Source: Candidatus Altimarinota bacterium (GTDB taxonomy: Bacteria > Patescibacteriota > Gracilibacteria > BD1-5 > UBA6164). From it: 64,000 bases of DNA. This document shows, in pieces, positions 44,791 to 56,296 of this stretch; the stretch's first letter is position 1, and each line of letters starts with the position of its first letter. Under the pieces are notes generated by a model. That model worked only from the letters and a program-made list of their open reading frames with translations, was not told where the DNA came from and did not search any database. Made by a program: the position numbers and the translations under genes. The stretch is from positions 1-64,000 of the forward strand of contig JAQVFO010000003.1 in assembly GCA_028697205.1 (NCBI GenBank), in the 5' to 3' direction.

Positions 44791-47014
44791 TTATTTCTTA
44801 TTTTCTTCAATAATTAATCATTTATATTCTTCTTTTTTTGATAAACTTTCCATTTCATTTAATATTGCATCAACATCTTTTACTTCTCAAGCTGACTTTA
44901 ATTCTTCTTTAATCTTTTCCATAGTCATATTAATTCATGAATTCTTCATTTGACTTATATATTGTTCTGCTCTAATCTTTACATCAGTTCATTGATTTGT
45001 AACTTTAAAATCAAAACTATTATTATTTACAGTTCATCAAACATCATTACTTGAAGATTCTTTCAAGTCTCTAATCAACTGCTGCATATTATAATTTCCT
45101 TCTGGTTTAATTCAATCTCATATAATATTTAATCAATTATACAATGTTCATCAATTTTCATTTACTTTTTGAATTTCAGCTATAGTTTTAGCAAATCAAT
45201 CATAATCTCAAACTTTTAAGTCTTTTGTAGAATTTTTATATAGTTCTATTGATTTTAATTTTTCAATAAATTCACTATTATTTGCTAACATTCTAGGATC
45301 TTGTGATCTTAATATATCTTTTAAAGCAGAAGCCCTAGCAACATCTGTTGTAGCAGAATTAATAGTTGCTGTAAATTTATTAATTGATTTTTGTAAATCA
45401 GCTGTATCTTGAAATAAATTATGTTGTTTTAACCAATCTTGAGTTTTTAAATTACTTCTTTGTTCAAAATTACTAACAGCAGTTTGTCATACTTGAGATA
45501 ACCCTTGAGCACTCAATCAACCAGTTCATGGAATTGGTATGTATTTCGGAGCACTCATAGCAAGACTTCAAACACTTTTTCAAAATTTCTCAATAGGTTC
45601 AACAATAGATTTAGTAACATTTGAAGCATTAAGCGCTGCCATAACTGCTATCCAAAGTAGTGCTAATCAAAAAACTTGTAATATTAATTTTCAAATAAGA
45701 CTTCAAGTTCATCATAATAATAAATCTAAGAATGTTTTATCTCAATCTCAAGATTTTCAACTACTTGCTCATGCTCAAGTTCATAAAATCTCTATTGTTA
45801 TAGGTCAAACTTTTATTCATTTATCAGTAATTATTTGATTAGTTGAATTTGAGTTATTTGTATTTGCAACCATTCATTTTCATGCAACATATAGAAATAA
45901 TAGTCAAAATGATAATGCTGCAGAAACATATACAGGAACCATAGCTAAGGCAAATAATTCTTTGAAGTTAAACTTTTTAAGTGTTTCTCATCATTTATCT
46001 CACAAAAAATACATAAGTCAAAAAAGTGGTGAAAGCATAGCATATAACCATAACCAAACTCACCTAATAAATAAAGCTAAGAATAATGCTACCATTAAAA
46101 TTACATATATTATTATAAATAACAAATCAAATAAAACCTTAACTCATAAATCAAGTAATTTAGTTATTACTCATAAATCTTTTCATTTTAATTCATCTAA
46201 ACTTTGTAAATTTAATACTCCAAAAGAATATATTGATATAATTCAATATAAATTTTGACTACCTCAATTATCTCAAGATAAAAAATCATTTAAAGAAATC
46301 TTCTCACTTCAACATAAAAAGTTTTTTCATAAATTTGATTTATCATTTAAATTATAAATATCATTACTTTGATTACTATCAATTGAATTTTGTAAAGTTC
46401 AAGTTGATGATGATTGTAAAACTAACATCCGATTTTTACATATTATAGGGTCACTAAATGCTGGAGTTGTCTTCATTTCTGGGAAAGTATCATATGGAAT
46501 TGTTAAAACTGATACTGTAAGTATGGCAGATATGGAAAGAATAAACTGTACTATAAACCAAGAAAAAGGAACTATTAGTATTCCAACAATAAATTTTGGT
46601 AATGCTTGTTTTAATTCAAATTTATCTCATCATTTTCAAACTATATTCATAAATGCTATAACAATAAGAATTCAAGCAAAAATGAAATAAACTACATTTG
46701 AAACTAGTATCCATAAATCTTTCAAAGGTTTTGTAAGTCAGAATATTTCTCAATTTATCCATCATGGATTTAAGAATAATGATACTGCTGACGTAAGTAC
46801 ACCTAACAATGCTCATAATATAGCTACAACTGAGTCTCATGCTATAACTGTTCAATTAACTACTTTATCAACTGAATCAGCAGCAAAACTCACATCAAAT
46901 CAGAAAGTTAAAATTAAAAATGAAGAAATAGCATAAAGATATGACTTTTTAATAGTTCTGAATCAAGTCCAGAATGATATTAATTTTGATTTTATTTTTG
47001 TTTTATTTTCCATA
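44791..47014 (-). CDS. VirB6/TrbL-like polytopic membrane protein, apparent frameshift near the start
   Basis: About 740 residues. A signal sequence (KKSYLYAISSFLILTFGF, then VSFAAD) leads into several membrane helices in the first 450 residues, e.g. LWILVSNVVYFIFAGILIVI and the AMVPVYVSAALSF region, then a soluble Gln/Asn/Lys-rich C-terminus to the end. The layout resembles VirB6/TrbL subunits, the membrane channel of type IV secretion systems. The ATG at 47014 (MENKTKIKSKL) is one frame away from the main ORF, which has a TAA at 46981-46983 and no ATG near the signal sequence. One extra A near 46981 would explain this; otherwise a rare ATT start at 46953 would be needed. Confidence 0.65.
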
Positions 47015-47097
47015 TTTTTGTTTAAGAAATTTGTAAAACTTTGTATTAGTTTATCATATATTTTTTTAAATAGCAAAAAATAGTCTCTTTGAAAAAC

Positions 47098-47136
47098 AAA
47101 AAAAATTCCTCTTATAATAAGAAGAAAATTTTTTTA
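47098..47136 (-). terminator. gatB: gatB terminator
   Basis: On the - strand an A/T-rich stem with a TAAGAGGAA/TTCTTCTTA core (one G-U), short loop and a T-run, 28 nt after the gatB stop. Confidence 0.7.
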
Positions 47137-47163
47137 TATTTAATTATTAATGAAATAAAAATT

Positions 47164-48606
47164 TTATCATAACTTTTTTTTCAATAATTCAGTAAAAATC
47201 TTTGGATTTCAAGCTCATGCTGATGCTTTCATACATTGTCATACAAAAAATCAGAATACATTTTGATTTCATGATTTATAATCTGCAATTTGAGTTGGAA
47301 GTTTTGCAATTACTTCATCTACTATTTTTTCAAGCGCTCCTAGGTCATTTTTTTGTCTTAATCATAATTTATCAACTATTTCTTCAGTATTCCCTCAATT
47401 TTTAAACAACTCTTCAATTACAGCTTTACTATTAGTAGAAGATAATTCATCTTTATTTACAAGTTCAATAACTTTTGCTAATTCACTAGCTTTAAATTTC
47501 AAATTACAAATTCATCATTTATCATTACAATCATTTAAAATTGCGAGTAAAATAGTTGTTATGTAAGAACAAGATTTTTTAGGATCATTTGTTAATTTAA
47601 CCATCTCCTCAAAATAATCTGAAAGTTCTTTATCTGCTGTGAGTATTCTAGCATCATCATCAGATAACTTATAATCATTTAAATATCTAATTCTTTTTTC
47701 TATTGGTAATTCTTCAACTTCTGATTTTATTTCATTTATATATTTATCATCTAATTCAATTGGTAATAAATCTGGCTCAGGAAAATATCTATAATCCATA
47801 GCATCTTCTTTACTTCTTTGAGTTGTACTAATTCATTTATCATCATCCCATCATCTAGTTTCTTGCTCAATAACTCATCATGAATCAAGAATTCTTACTT
47901 GTCTTAAAAATTCACTATCTATAGCTCTACCTATTGAGGAAAATGAGTTTATATTTTTTAGTTCAGCTCTAGTTCATAGTTTTTTCTCTCATTTTGGTCT
48001 AATAGATACATTTACGTCACATCTCAATTGTCATTTTTCCATATCAGCATCCGACACTCCCCCAAATCTAAACATTTTTTGAAGTTCTTTTAAAAATTCC
48101 ATTACTTCATCTTTATCTCCAAAAACAGGTTCAGTAACTATTTCCATAAGAGGACTTCATGCTCTGTTATAATCTGCAAGAGTTTTTCATCATGCATGAA
48201 TCAATTTTCAAGCATCATTTTCAAGATGCATATGATGTATTCAGAATTCTTTAACTTCTCAGTTTACAATAACTTTTACACTTCATTTTCATGTAATTGG
48301 TTCATACATTTGAGTTGTTTGAAAGCTATTCGGCAAATCTGGATAAAAATAACTTTTTCTATCAAATCTTGATAATTTGTTTATTTCACATTTCATAAGT
48401 AATCATGCTTTAACTCAAAGTCTTACTACTTCACTATTTAAAGCTGGTAGCATTCAAGGAAATCACATACAAACAGGACACACATTTATATTTGGATCTG
48501 AAGCTAAATCAACGGCATTTTTACAACTACAAAACATCTTTGTTTTTGATTTTACTCTCACATGAATCTCAAGTCATATAACTTTTTCATAATTTTCTAC
48601 TGGCAT
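47164..48606 (-). CDS. gatB: Aspartyl/glutamyl-tRNA amidotransferase subunit B
   Basis: 480 residues. Opens [18 protein letters not shown] with a zinc-type Cys cluster ([19 protein letters not shown]), then [32 protein letters not shown] and ELKNINSF, all signatures of GatB. The C-terminal YqeY/GatB helical domain ends TELLKKKLG. With GatA and GatC it amidates Glu-tRNA(Gln) or Asp-tRNA(Asn); gatA and gatC are not in the window. Confidence 0.96.
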
Positions 48607-48871
48607 TTTTAAGAATTTTTAAATTATAATATTAAATCAATTAGTTAGATTTTATTAACTTATTTTATTTATTATATTTTTTTTCTTAAAAACTCAACTT
48701 GATTTTAAAAAATTAAAGACTAAAATGATTTTGCAAAATTTTTAAAAGATTTACGTTAAAGCCTTAAAAAACAAAAAATCTAATAAAAATTGAACTCTAC
48801 GAAATAATTTAATTTTATTGTCTATTAAATATTATGACAGTTATTTTGTATTGCTTTAAATTTATACCATA

Positions 48872-49192
48872 ATGAAAATAAAAATGAATTTACAAGTAAA
48901 AATACATGTATCTCAAGATTTAGAAGTATCTAAAGAAGTTGTAGAGAGACTTGTAAGTGAAAATACTTCTACTAAATTGGATCATTATTTAGCTAAATTT
49001 AGCAAAAATGATGCAGAATGAATGCTTGAAGTTAAAATAGATAAAAACAAAAAATGATTATTTGATTGAGTAATTCATGCAAAATTAGATTGAAATGCTT
49101 ACAGATCTGAAAGAGAAGATTTCAAAAATTTAGATGATTTAATTAATCATTTATTCGAACACTTAAAAGAACAATTAAGTAATAAAAAATAG
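48872..49192 (+). CDS. Ribosome hibernation promoting factor (HPF/RaiA-like), short form
   Basis: 106 residues. MNLQVKIHVSQDLEVSKEVV and the following alternation of strand and helix, with LDHYLAKFSKNDAEGMLEVK and DNLDDLINHLFEHLKEQL-type end, match the S30AE/RaiA fold. Such proteins bind the small ribosomal subunit in slow growth and block or dimerise ribosomes. The C-terminal dimerisation domain of long HPFs is absent. Either of two near in-frame ATGs (48872, 48884) could be the start. Confidence 0.72.
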
Positions 49193-49215
49193 TATGGAAA
49201 ACCATACTATTTTTT
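49184..49215. terminator. Shared terminator
   Basis: AAAAAATAGTATGG with CCATACTATTTTTT and a 4-nt A loop (49184-49197 with 49202-49215). It ends the + gene above and covers the stop of the - gene at 49207. Confidence 0.9.
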
Positions 49216-49950
49216 ATTTATTTCATCTATAAACTTTTCTTTTGTTAAATCTTTATTATTCTCAAAAAAGTCTTCAAAACTAAGTCAATAAGCTAAAAAT
49301 TTATTGTAATTTCTTTTTAATATTTCATATTCTGAAAAAGTTAATTTAAAATATTTTTTATAGAAACTTAAATCTTTCTCAACTTCTTTAATATTTCTTT
49401 CTAAATAATTTTGTATTTTATCAAATAATTCTTTATAAGGAAATGTTAAAAAAGATTCTTCAAGTTTTTTCAAATCTACTTGTTTACTTTTCACTCATAC
49501 TTCATCAAATGGAATTTTTAATATAATATATGGAATCTTTTCTTTTGATGCAATAAAATCAACTCAAAAACTTTCCATATCTACATATTTTTCATCTAAT
49601 AATTTATTATTTTCAGAAACTATTTCTTCAGAGGAAGTAATACTTTCTAAATCTCAAAAATCAATATATACAGGACAAATCTTTTCTTTATTATCTGACA
49701 AATTTTTTATTCTATAAACTTGGATAAAATCATGGGTTATTTTTTCAATTTTTCAACAAACTCATAGATTCACTATGAAATCAGGTTTTCAGCTTCTTTC
49801 TATATATTCTTTCAAATTATATATTGTATTATAATTCCCTACTCCTGATAATAAAAAATCTACTTGTAATTCTCTTATTTCAAGTTTTTTTATTTCTTGT
49901 TTTATTATTTTTAATTCAAGTGGTAATGCTACAACAAATAGTATTTTCAT
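49207..49950 (-). CDS. Nucleoside phosphorylase-like protein (MTAN/futalosine-hydrolase fold)
   Basis: 247 residues. MKILFVVALPLELKIIKQEI, FLLSGVGNYNTIYNL, DFIVNLGVCGKI and MESFGVDFIASKEKIPYIIL match the nucleosidase/phosphorylase fold, with the ESFG acidic site. The C-terminal third (from about 175) is a Lys/Glu-rich helical extension that is not part of the fold. Substrate unknown; in this fold purine nucleosides, MTA/SAH or futalosine are usual. The start at 49950 is 2 nt after the HemW-like gene stop; an earlier ATG at 49995 lies inside that gene. Confidence 0.72.
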
Positions 49951-49952
49951 AA

Positions 49953-51029
49953 TTAAAGTATTTCTTTTATAATATAATCTAGTATTACAACTCATATATC
50001 TTTGATTATAAGTTTATTATTTTTAATTTCAAGCATTTTACCGTTAATAAATTCATTTATTTTAAGCATATTTAATTTTTCATAAATATCTTTTTCTAGT
50101 CAGTTTGTTCTCAGTCAAAACATAACTTTTTCTAAAAATATATCTTTTTTACTTAATTTTTCATCAAATTCAATTAATCAAGTATAATATTTACTGAAAG
50201 TATTTGGGTATGTATATCTAGTATTATTTAAAAATCAATGTGCAGATAATCAAAAAGCAATAAGTTCACTATGATTCCAATATGCTTTATTGTGCTTACA
50301 TTGAAAATCTTTTTTTGCAAAATTTGATAGTTCATACCTATAAAATCCTTTTTCTTCTAAATAATTTTTACACATAACATACTCCCCTAAAAAATCTTCT
50401 TCTTTTATACTTAGTTTTTGCCATGATTCTGGGTAATCATAATAATCTTCAAGCATATAAAGTGATATATGTTTTACAAAAGAATAATTATCTAAAATAT
50501 AAGAAATATCTTTGAAAGTTTCTCATTTATTAACATAAGGAAGTCAAATTATAAAATCCACACTAATGTTTTTAATCTTTGAAAGTCTTAGCAAATTTAA
50601 TTTCTCAAAAATTTCATTTTTATCTATTCTTCAAATCTCATTTAAAGCATTATTATTCAAAGTCTGGATTCATAAACTCAATCTATTAATTCACATTTTA
50701 TCCCATTCTTCAAGATTTTTTGATGTTATATTATTTGGTGTTGTTTCAAGAGTTATTTCTATATTATGTGAAAAATTGAACTTCTCTTTTAAGGTTTGAA
50801 TTATGCTTAATAATTGAATATTTGATAAACTTGTTGGGGTTCATCATCAAAAATAAATAGACTTTAAGTTACTTTCTTGTATTTTAAAGCCTAAATTGTT
50901 GTTTTCAATACTTTTTACTAAAAAATCAACATAAAACTGCTTCTTTAAATTATCATTCTCAACAAAAGTCGAAAATCTACAATACTTACATCTACTTTCA
51001 CAAAAAGGTATATGGATATAACAAAACAT
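49953..51029 (-). CDS. HemW-like radical SAM protein
   Basis: 358 residues. CYIHIPFCESRCKYCRF holds the radical-SAM CxxxCxxC motif, with the aromatic residue before the last Cys typical of HemW/HemN. SIYFGGGTPTSLS and GINRLSLGIQTLNNNAL follow; the end has the HemW C-terminal domain with YELSNFAKKDFQCKHN. HemW inserts or carries heme; no heme biosynthesis gene is visible here, so in this organism it may have another job or use host heme. Two nt upstream of the nucleoside phosphorylase-like gene. Confidence 0.85.
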
Positions 51030-51065
51030 TTGTAAAAATTTATGTAATAGCTCTCCTATATATTT

Positions 51066-52433
51066 TTAATTATCACAACTAACTGATAAATTTTGAAGAT
51101 TATATATTTTATTGTATTTACATTGAATAAATTTTTGAAGTTTTTTAACTTCTTCTATATATGTCATAGTGTTATCTAATATTTTTACCATTTCAGTATC
51201 ATAATAACTTGTTATTCATTTATCAAAAGACGAAAATAATCAATCATCTCATTCTTTATAAAAATCTCAAAGAACAACATTATATGAGTCATGAATTCTT
51301 TCTCAGAGTTTATCTTGTTCCAATGTAACCAATGCAGGAAGTAAATATGTAAATTTACTTAGGAAATTTCTTGCTCATTTTTCATCTGATAAATATTTCA
51401 AAAAATCAAATGCTAAAGTTTCATCTTTTGTATCTTTATTTACAACAAAATAACTATACCTAACTAAAGTCTTTCCCTTAGAAGAAAAATAATGAGGAAA
51501 AGGTTCTGCAAATAGAAAACTTTTATTAAATCAACTTCAATTTATTTTATCAATCATACTAGGATAACCAATAATCATAGCTAAGTCTCATGCACTAAAT
51601 AATTCAAGATTTGTTTTTCAATCTTTTTTCATTTCATTATATTTTGTATCATATGCATTTGGATCTTTTTCATCTGCATAAGAGTAATATGTTGAAAAAG
51701 CTTCTTTTAATCATACATCAGTTACCTGATCAAATGAATTTACTCATGAATCTCATGATAACATAAAAAATTGAGTAATTATATCTTGAGAATCATTAAC
51801 AGTTGATCAATTTCACATTCAAAGAGGAATTATATCAGGATTTCTTTCTTTTATAATATTTACAACTGTACTTACTCAAGCCCAAGACTCTAAATCAGTT
51901 GATTTTATTCAAAATCTTTTATTATAAAATATTCATAAAGTTTCATATCATACTGGGACTCAAGTTACAAAATCAATTGTTTGTCAGCTTCAATCAGAAG
52001 TTTTTGAAATTAAATCATCTCAAAAGAAAGTTTTATAATTTTTTCTAAAATCATTAGGATTAATTAAAGTTGGATTTATTCCGGCTGTTTGATTTTCTAA
52101 ATAAGATTTTTCAAAATTATTAAGCAAAAATACATCAGGAGCTTTTCACTGAACAATTGATGCTAATAAAGAATCTTCATAATCTTTATAATCAGAAAAA
52201 TTCTCTACGGTTATATTTTTATTTTCATATGCAGTATTTGTTTTTTTAAAGTCTTTAACTATTTCATCTAATTTTGCTTTATCTAAATTATATGTCCAAA
52301 TCTTAAAATCTTCTGTTGATAATCTAGGTCTTTTTGTTGTATTTCAAGATGAATTTAAAAGTGATATTCACCAAAAAATAGCTCATAAAACCAAAACTCA
52401 TATAATTGCAAATATTATTTTATTTTTGTTCAT
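51066..52433 (-). CDS. Extracellular solute-binding protein, family 1-like
   Basis: 455 residues. An N-terminal membrane helix (IIFAIIGVLVLGAIFGGISLL) without lipobox Cys anchors it. The body reads like an ABC-transporter binding protein: ENFSDYKDYEDSLLASIVQGKAPDVFLL is typical of family 1 sugar-binding proteins, then TGVPVGYETLGIFYNK, IPLGMGN and DTKDETLAFDFLKYLSD. It would bind a sugar or peptide outside the cell. No permease or ATPase gene is adjacent. The start at 52433 precedes the hydrophobic helix. Confidence 0.85.
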
Positions 52434-52462
52434 AGAAATTTAATTAATAATTAGTTTAATTT

Positions 52463-52780
52463 TTATTTATCAGACATAAGATGCATATGCAAATGCATGA
52501 TTTCTTGTCATCAATCTTTTCATACATTAAAATGAAGTTGGTAAGATCATTCAATTCATAAATCTTTTGCTAATTTTTTAGCTACAAGAAACATTTCAAA
52601 AATTAAATCTTTATCTTCATAAGTTATATGATCTACTGAAATTATTTCTTTTTTTGGAATAATAAGCAAATGTGTCTTTGCTCTTGGATAAATATCTTTA
52701 ATAACAATTATATTATCTAATTCAAATACTATTTCACTTGGAATTTCTCTATTTATTATTTTTGTAAAAATTGAACTCAT
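52463..52780 (-). CDS. HIT-family nucleotide hydrolase
   Basis: 105 residues. IFTKIINREIPSEIVFE at the start and HLHMHLMS near the end (HxHxH) are diagnostic of the histidine triad family (HinT/Hint-like), which hydrolyses adenosine phosphoramidates. It is 29 nt upstream of the solute-binding protein gene on the same strand, and probably shares its transcript. Confidence 0.94.
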
Positions 52781-52826
52781 TTTAGAAATTTTAAATTATA
52801 TAATTAATATTTAATATTTTAAATTT

Positions 52827-53084
52827 CTAGTAACTTTCTTCATCAATTATATTATTAGTACCAACATTTATTTCAATTTTTTTACTAACAATGTCTCAAA
52901 CTGAAAAAATTACTATATAACCAATTATAGTTAATGCAAGTAAAGTAAAAAATAAAAACCTTGTAACAATTGTTATATGATGACTAAAACTTTTAAATTT
53001 ATATGAATGGATTCTAGCAACAGCAAAAAAACCCCAAATAATAATTATAAAAAGCGTATATATCCCTAAATATAAATAAAACAT
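52827..53084 (-). CDS. Small membrane protein
   Basis: 85 residues, with a start at 53084 (an ATG at 53114 is also possible). Two transmembrane helices (LYLGIYTLFIIIIWGFFAV and VTRFLFFTLLALTIIGYIVI) are followed by a short tail with NVGTNNIIDEESY. No family recognised. It is 46 nt upstream of the HIT gene on the same strand. Confidence 0.65.
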
Positions 53085-53198
53085 TTTAAAAAAATTATAA
53101 ATTATTATCAACAACTTTTATTTATTTTTTACATTCTGCATTTTGTAGTTTCTTAGTCAATTATATTTTTTTATTTTTTTTTGCAAATTTTTACTTTT

Positions 53199-53204
53199 TA
53201 TAAT
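53199..53204 (+). promoter_or_regulatory. Candidate -10 box
   Basis: TATAAT 63 nt before the 53267 gene; no good -35 box. A 7-bp hairpin (ACGAATT with AATTCGT, about 53219-53239) follows in the leader. Confidence 0.4.
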
Positions 53205-53266
53205 ACAATATAGATAGATACGAATTTATTATTAATTCGTTATTCATAATTTGTAATTTAAATATT

Positions 53267-53647
53267 ATGTCTCAAATAACATATAAGTGAAAAAATTTTC
53301 AACTTTCTGATGAAATACAAGCCCAATTTCCTGAGCTAATCAAACTTATATTAAACACTGAATCAATGGATGATGATGAAAGACAATATTGGTTTGATAT
53401 AATGCCAAGTATGACTGATAGTCAAATTGATAGATTATTTAACATACTTGATACAGAAAAAAAGAAACTTGAAGAACTTGAAACAAAATATCAAAAAGAG
53501 ATTAAATCATTAAATGAAAAACATTTAATTGAATGGCAAGAATTTCAAGTAAAAGATAATAAACAAAAAATAGCTCAAGCACAAGCAGAAGAAAGTAAAA
53601 ATGACCAAGATCCTGATGATATATTAAAAATGTTAAACAACTTATAA
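53267..53647 (+). CDS. Unknown coiled-coil protein
   Basis: 126 residues. MSQITYKGKNFQLSDEIQAQ, a short helical domain with DDDERQYWFDIMPSMTD, and a long coiled coil (about 58-105) rich in Glu, Lys and Leu (KKKLEELETKYQKEIKSLNE). The end is acidic (DPDDILKMLNNL). Its size and coiled coil suggest a structural or adaptor protein. It has its own terminator. Confidence 0.75.
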
Positions 53648-53660
53648 TTTAAAATAAATA

Positions 53661-53696
53661 AAAAAGTAGTATGGAATAAAATCCATACTACTTTTT
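53661..53696 (+). terminator. Rho-independent terminator
   Basis: A 15-bp stem (53661-53675 with 53682-53696) and T-run after the coiled-coil gene. Confidence 0.9.
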
Positions 53697-53721
53697 TATT
53701 GTTTCAATTTAAATTAATATT

Positions 53722-55716
53722 TTAAAGTCTAAAATTATAATCATCAGGAATATATTTTTGTTTTATTGCTGACATACATTTTGTTACATTGTTATGCCAA
53801 TTATAATCACTTGATGCATAAATAGATCAATCTTTATTCCCAAATCTACTTAAATCCTTTAATTCATTATATTTTCATAAAAATTTATTGTTTAAAGTAA
53901 AGACTATTCATCTTACTCAATCTCTAGCACTCATCATAGTTTTTGTATCTCATGAATCTGTATTTCATACATTTCACACATTGTTATCTGTTTTTGTAAA
54001 TCTTCATAATCATGTTTCAGCAACACCTATACACATTATAAATGTTGGATCTATATTTCAGTCAAGAGATTCTTCTACCCACATATTCCAATCTTTAAAT
54101 CATCAAACTGCATATTGATCTAATAAGCTTTTTTGTCTTTCTACCTCTGTTAATCAATCAAGTTTTAACCCTCTTTCATTTGCAGCAACTTCTTGATATT
54201 CATATCATTTTCTAATTTTGAAATCATTATAAAATTTGTATTTATATTTCTCTGGTAATTCTCAAAATGCTAGATATGATGTATCTAAGAAATCTAAAGG
54301 ATCAACATAATCTTTATTTTGAAATACTTCAAAATGTAAATGTGGTCAAGTAGTTAATAATCAAGCTCATTTAGTTCAGAATTCTCATCAACTTTTTGCA
54401 AATACTTCTCATTCTTTTACATAATCATATTGTTTAACAAACACTTCATTTAGATGACCATATACTGTAACAAATCAATCACTATGTTTTATTGCAACGT
54501 ATGAGTAATCTTCGCTATCAGGTGGATTTAAAAATATAACATATCAATCAGCTGCAGCTTTTACAGAAGTTCATTGTGGACTAACTATATCTATTGCATT
54601 ATGGTCAGCTCAGATTTCTTTTTTATAATTTTCATCATGAAAATATGCACTTATACCATATGCTGGAGTAATTGGCCATTTAAATGGATTATCTCAAATG
54701 TAATTTAATTTTTGAAGTTGTGATTCTCAAAATATAATTTTATTTAACTCAATACATTTATCTGACATTTTATATAATTTTTCTTCATCTGTTGTTAAAT
54801 CAACATATTCACAATTATATTGTTTTAATAATTTATTTTTAGTATTTTTAAAAACAATACTTTCTTTTAATTCTTTTAACTTAATATTTTTTTCTATAGC
54901 TAATTTGTCTTTTATATATTTTTGATACAATCATTCTTTTCATTTTGTAATCTCTAAAACCCTTTGTTTAAACTCTTTTTTATCATCTAAAACTTTTTTT
55001 TCTATCATTAAGTTTTTTCTTAGATTTTTTAATTCTTTTTCATTATTTTCTAAATTTATTTTTTGTACATATAAAGCTCAAACATATTCTCTATGTTTTT
55101 CTATAAGCTTTTGCCCAGTAATCTCAATCATAGATTTAAAATGCAAATCATTTATAACTTCTCATATATCTTCTCAATTCAAAATTATACTTTTTATATT
55201 ATCCATTTTTCATTCATCAAAAGTATAATTTCATTTTTTATATATATAAGTTATATAATCTAGCATAACCTTTCTATTATCTTCTATTTTTTGTTTTAAA
55301 GAATCAATTGTTTTTTTACTTTCATCAATTTCTTTCTTTGTTTCTATTACTTTTAGATTTATACTGTTTACATCAGTAATTTTATCCTGTATATCTTTAT
55401 CAAGTGAAGCAATTGAATTTTCCAATGAACTTACTCTTTCTAATAACATTTCATTTTGTTGTTCTAAATAAAGTCTTTTTGTTTCTGTTTTTGACTTTAA
55501 AGTACTATATAAGTCAACTTTATTTGAAGAATTTATTAAAGCTGCACTATCATTTTCGTCAAAAAAATCATTATTATCAAAGATATTTTTCATTTGTTCA
55601 TTTTGAAAATTTTCCAATATTGTTTTCTTTTGATCTGTTGATAAGGTATCTGCAAATGCGCTATTTGAAAATAATAATATATTTATTAAAAATACTGAAA
55701 TTATTTTATTTATCAT
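53722..55716 (-). CDS. Secreted M23 peptidase with coiled coil and a lysozyme-like C-terminal domain
   Basis: 664 residues. Signal peptide 1-24 (ending NSAFADTLS). Residues 70-330 are a long coiled coil of the EnvC/PcsB kind. Residues 360-465 are an M23 (LytM) domain: the first zinc His/Asp in HNAIDIVSPQGT near 369 and HLHFEVF (HxH) near 459. Residues 545-655 look like a lysozyme-fold or GH73-like domain (IDPTFIMCIGVAETGLG, then NVGNTDSG and RDGVRGIVFTL), with a plausible catalytic Glu. M23 cuts peptide cross-links; the second domain would cut glycan. Together they could open a wall for division or for attack on another cell. Start at 55716 gives the signal peptide; an earlier ATG at 55779 is not needed. 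Confidence 0.85.
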
Positions 55717-55837
55717 TTTTGTTTTTGTTTTAAATAATTTATCTACTAGTATTTTAACATATATAAAAAAAAATATCAAAATTTTAGCTTGACAAGTATC
55801 GCTTAGTTTTTAAAGTTAAATGGTATTTTTATAAAAA

Positions 55838-55864
55838 AATAAGCTTTATTTTAAAAAGCTTATT
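55838..55864 (-). terminator. Candidate terminator
   Basis: AATAAGCTTT with AAAGCTTATT around a 7-nt loop and a T-run on the - strand, 23 nt after the membrane protein gene at 55887. Confidence 0.65.
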
Positions 55865-55886
55865 AAATATAATTTTATTACAAATA

Positions 55887-56264
55887 TTATTTTTCTTCTA
55901 AATTTTTTATAAATAATTCTAGAAACAAAAATAATACAAATATTACAATAAAATTTACAAAATTAAATATTTCAAAATAATAAAAAATGATGTTTAATAA
56001 ACAAAACAAACTGATAAAAAACCCTTGTCTAAAACTCGTATAAACATGATATAAGAATACATCTCCCCTATAATAAATTTTTTTAAAAAAATAAAAAGTT
56101 AATGATAAAAATGTTGTTAATGATAAAACAAAAGAAATAATTATTGAAAAAATTCCTATTATTTGGCTTGTATAAGGATCTACAAAGTTTAAAACTAATA
56201 CAAAAGATATGAAGCTAATAATAAATACAATAAATATTAAAAATAGTAGAAATCTTTTTTTCAT
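55887..56264 (-). CDS. Small polytopic membrane protein
   Basis: 125 residues with four hydrophobic helices and short basic loops (MKKRFLLFLIFIVFIISFI at the start, FKKIYYRGDVFLYHVYTSFR in the middle). Unlike its neighbours it has no TGA codon at all, so it reads the same under any code. It is 32 nt downstream of the larger membrane protein gene at 56297, and the two are probably a unit. A small bacterial conserved membrane protein of the candidate-phyla kind; function unknown. Confidence 0.75.
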   Translation of the reverse strand: MKKRFLLFLIFIVFIISFISFVLVLNFVDPYTSQIIGIFSIIISFVLSLTTFLSLTFYFFKKIYYRGDVFLYHVYTSFRQGFFISLFCLLNIIFYYFEIFNFVNFIVIFVLFLFLELFIKNLEEK

Positions 56265-56296
56265 AAATTAAAAAGTTTAATTAAAGATTATAAATT

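Noticed and set aside
45539-46258. + strand open frames of 98-99 codons
   Set aside because: Shadows of the VirB6/TrbL-like gene on the - strand.
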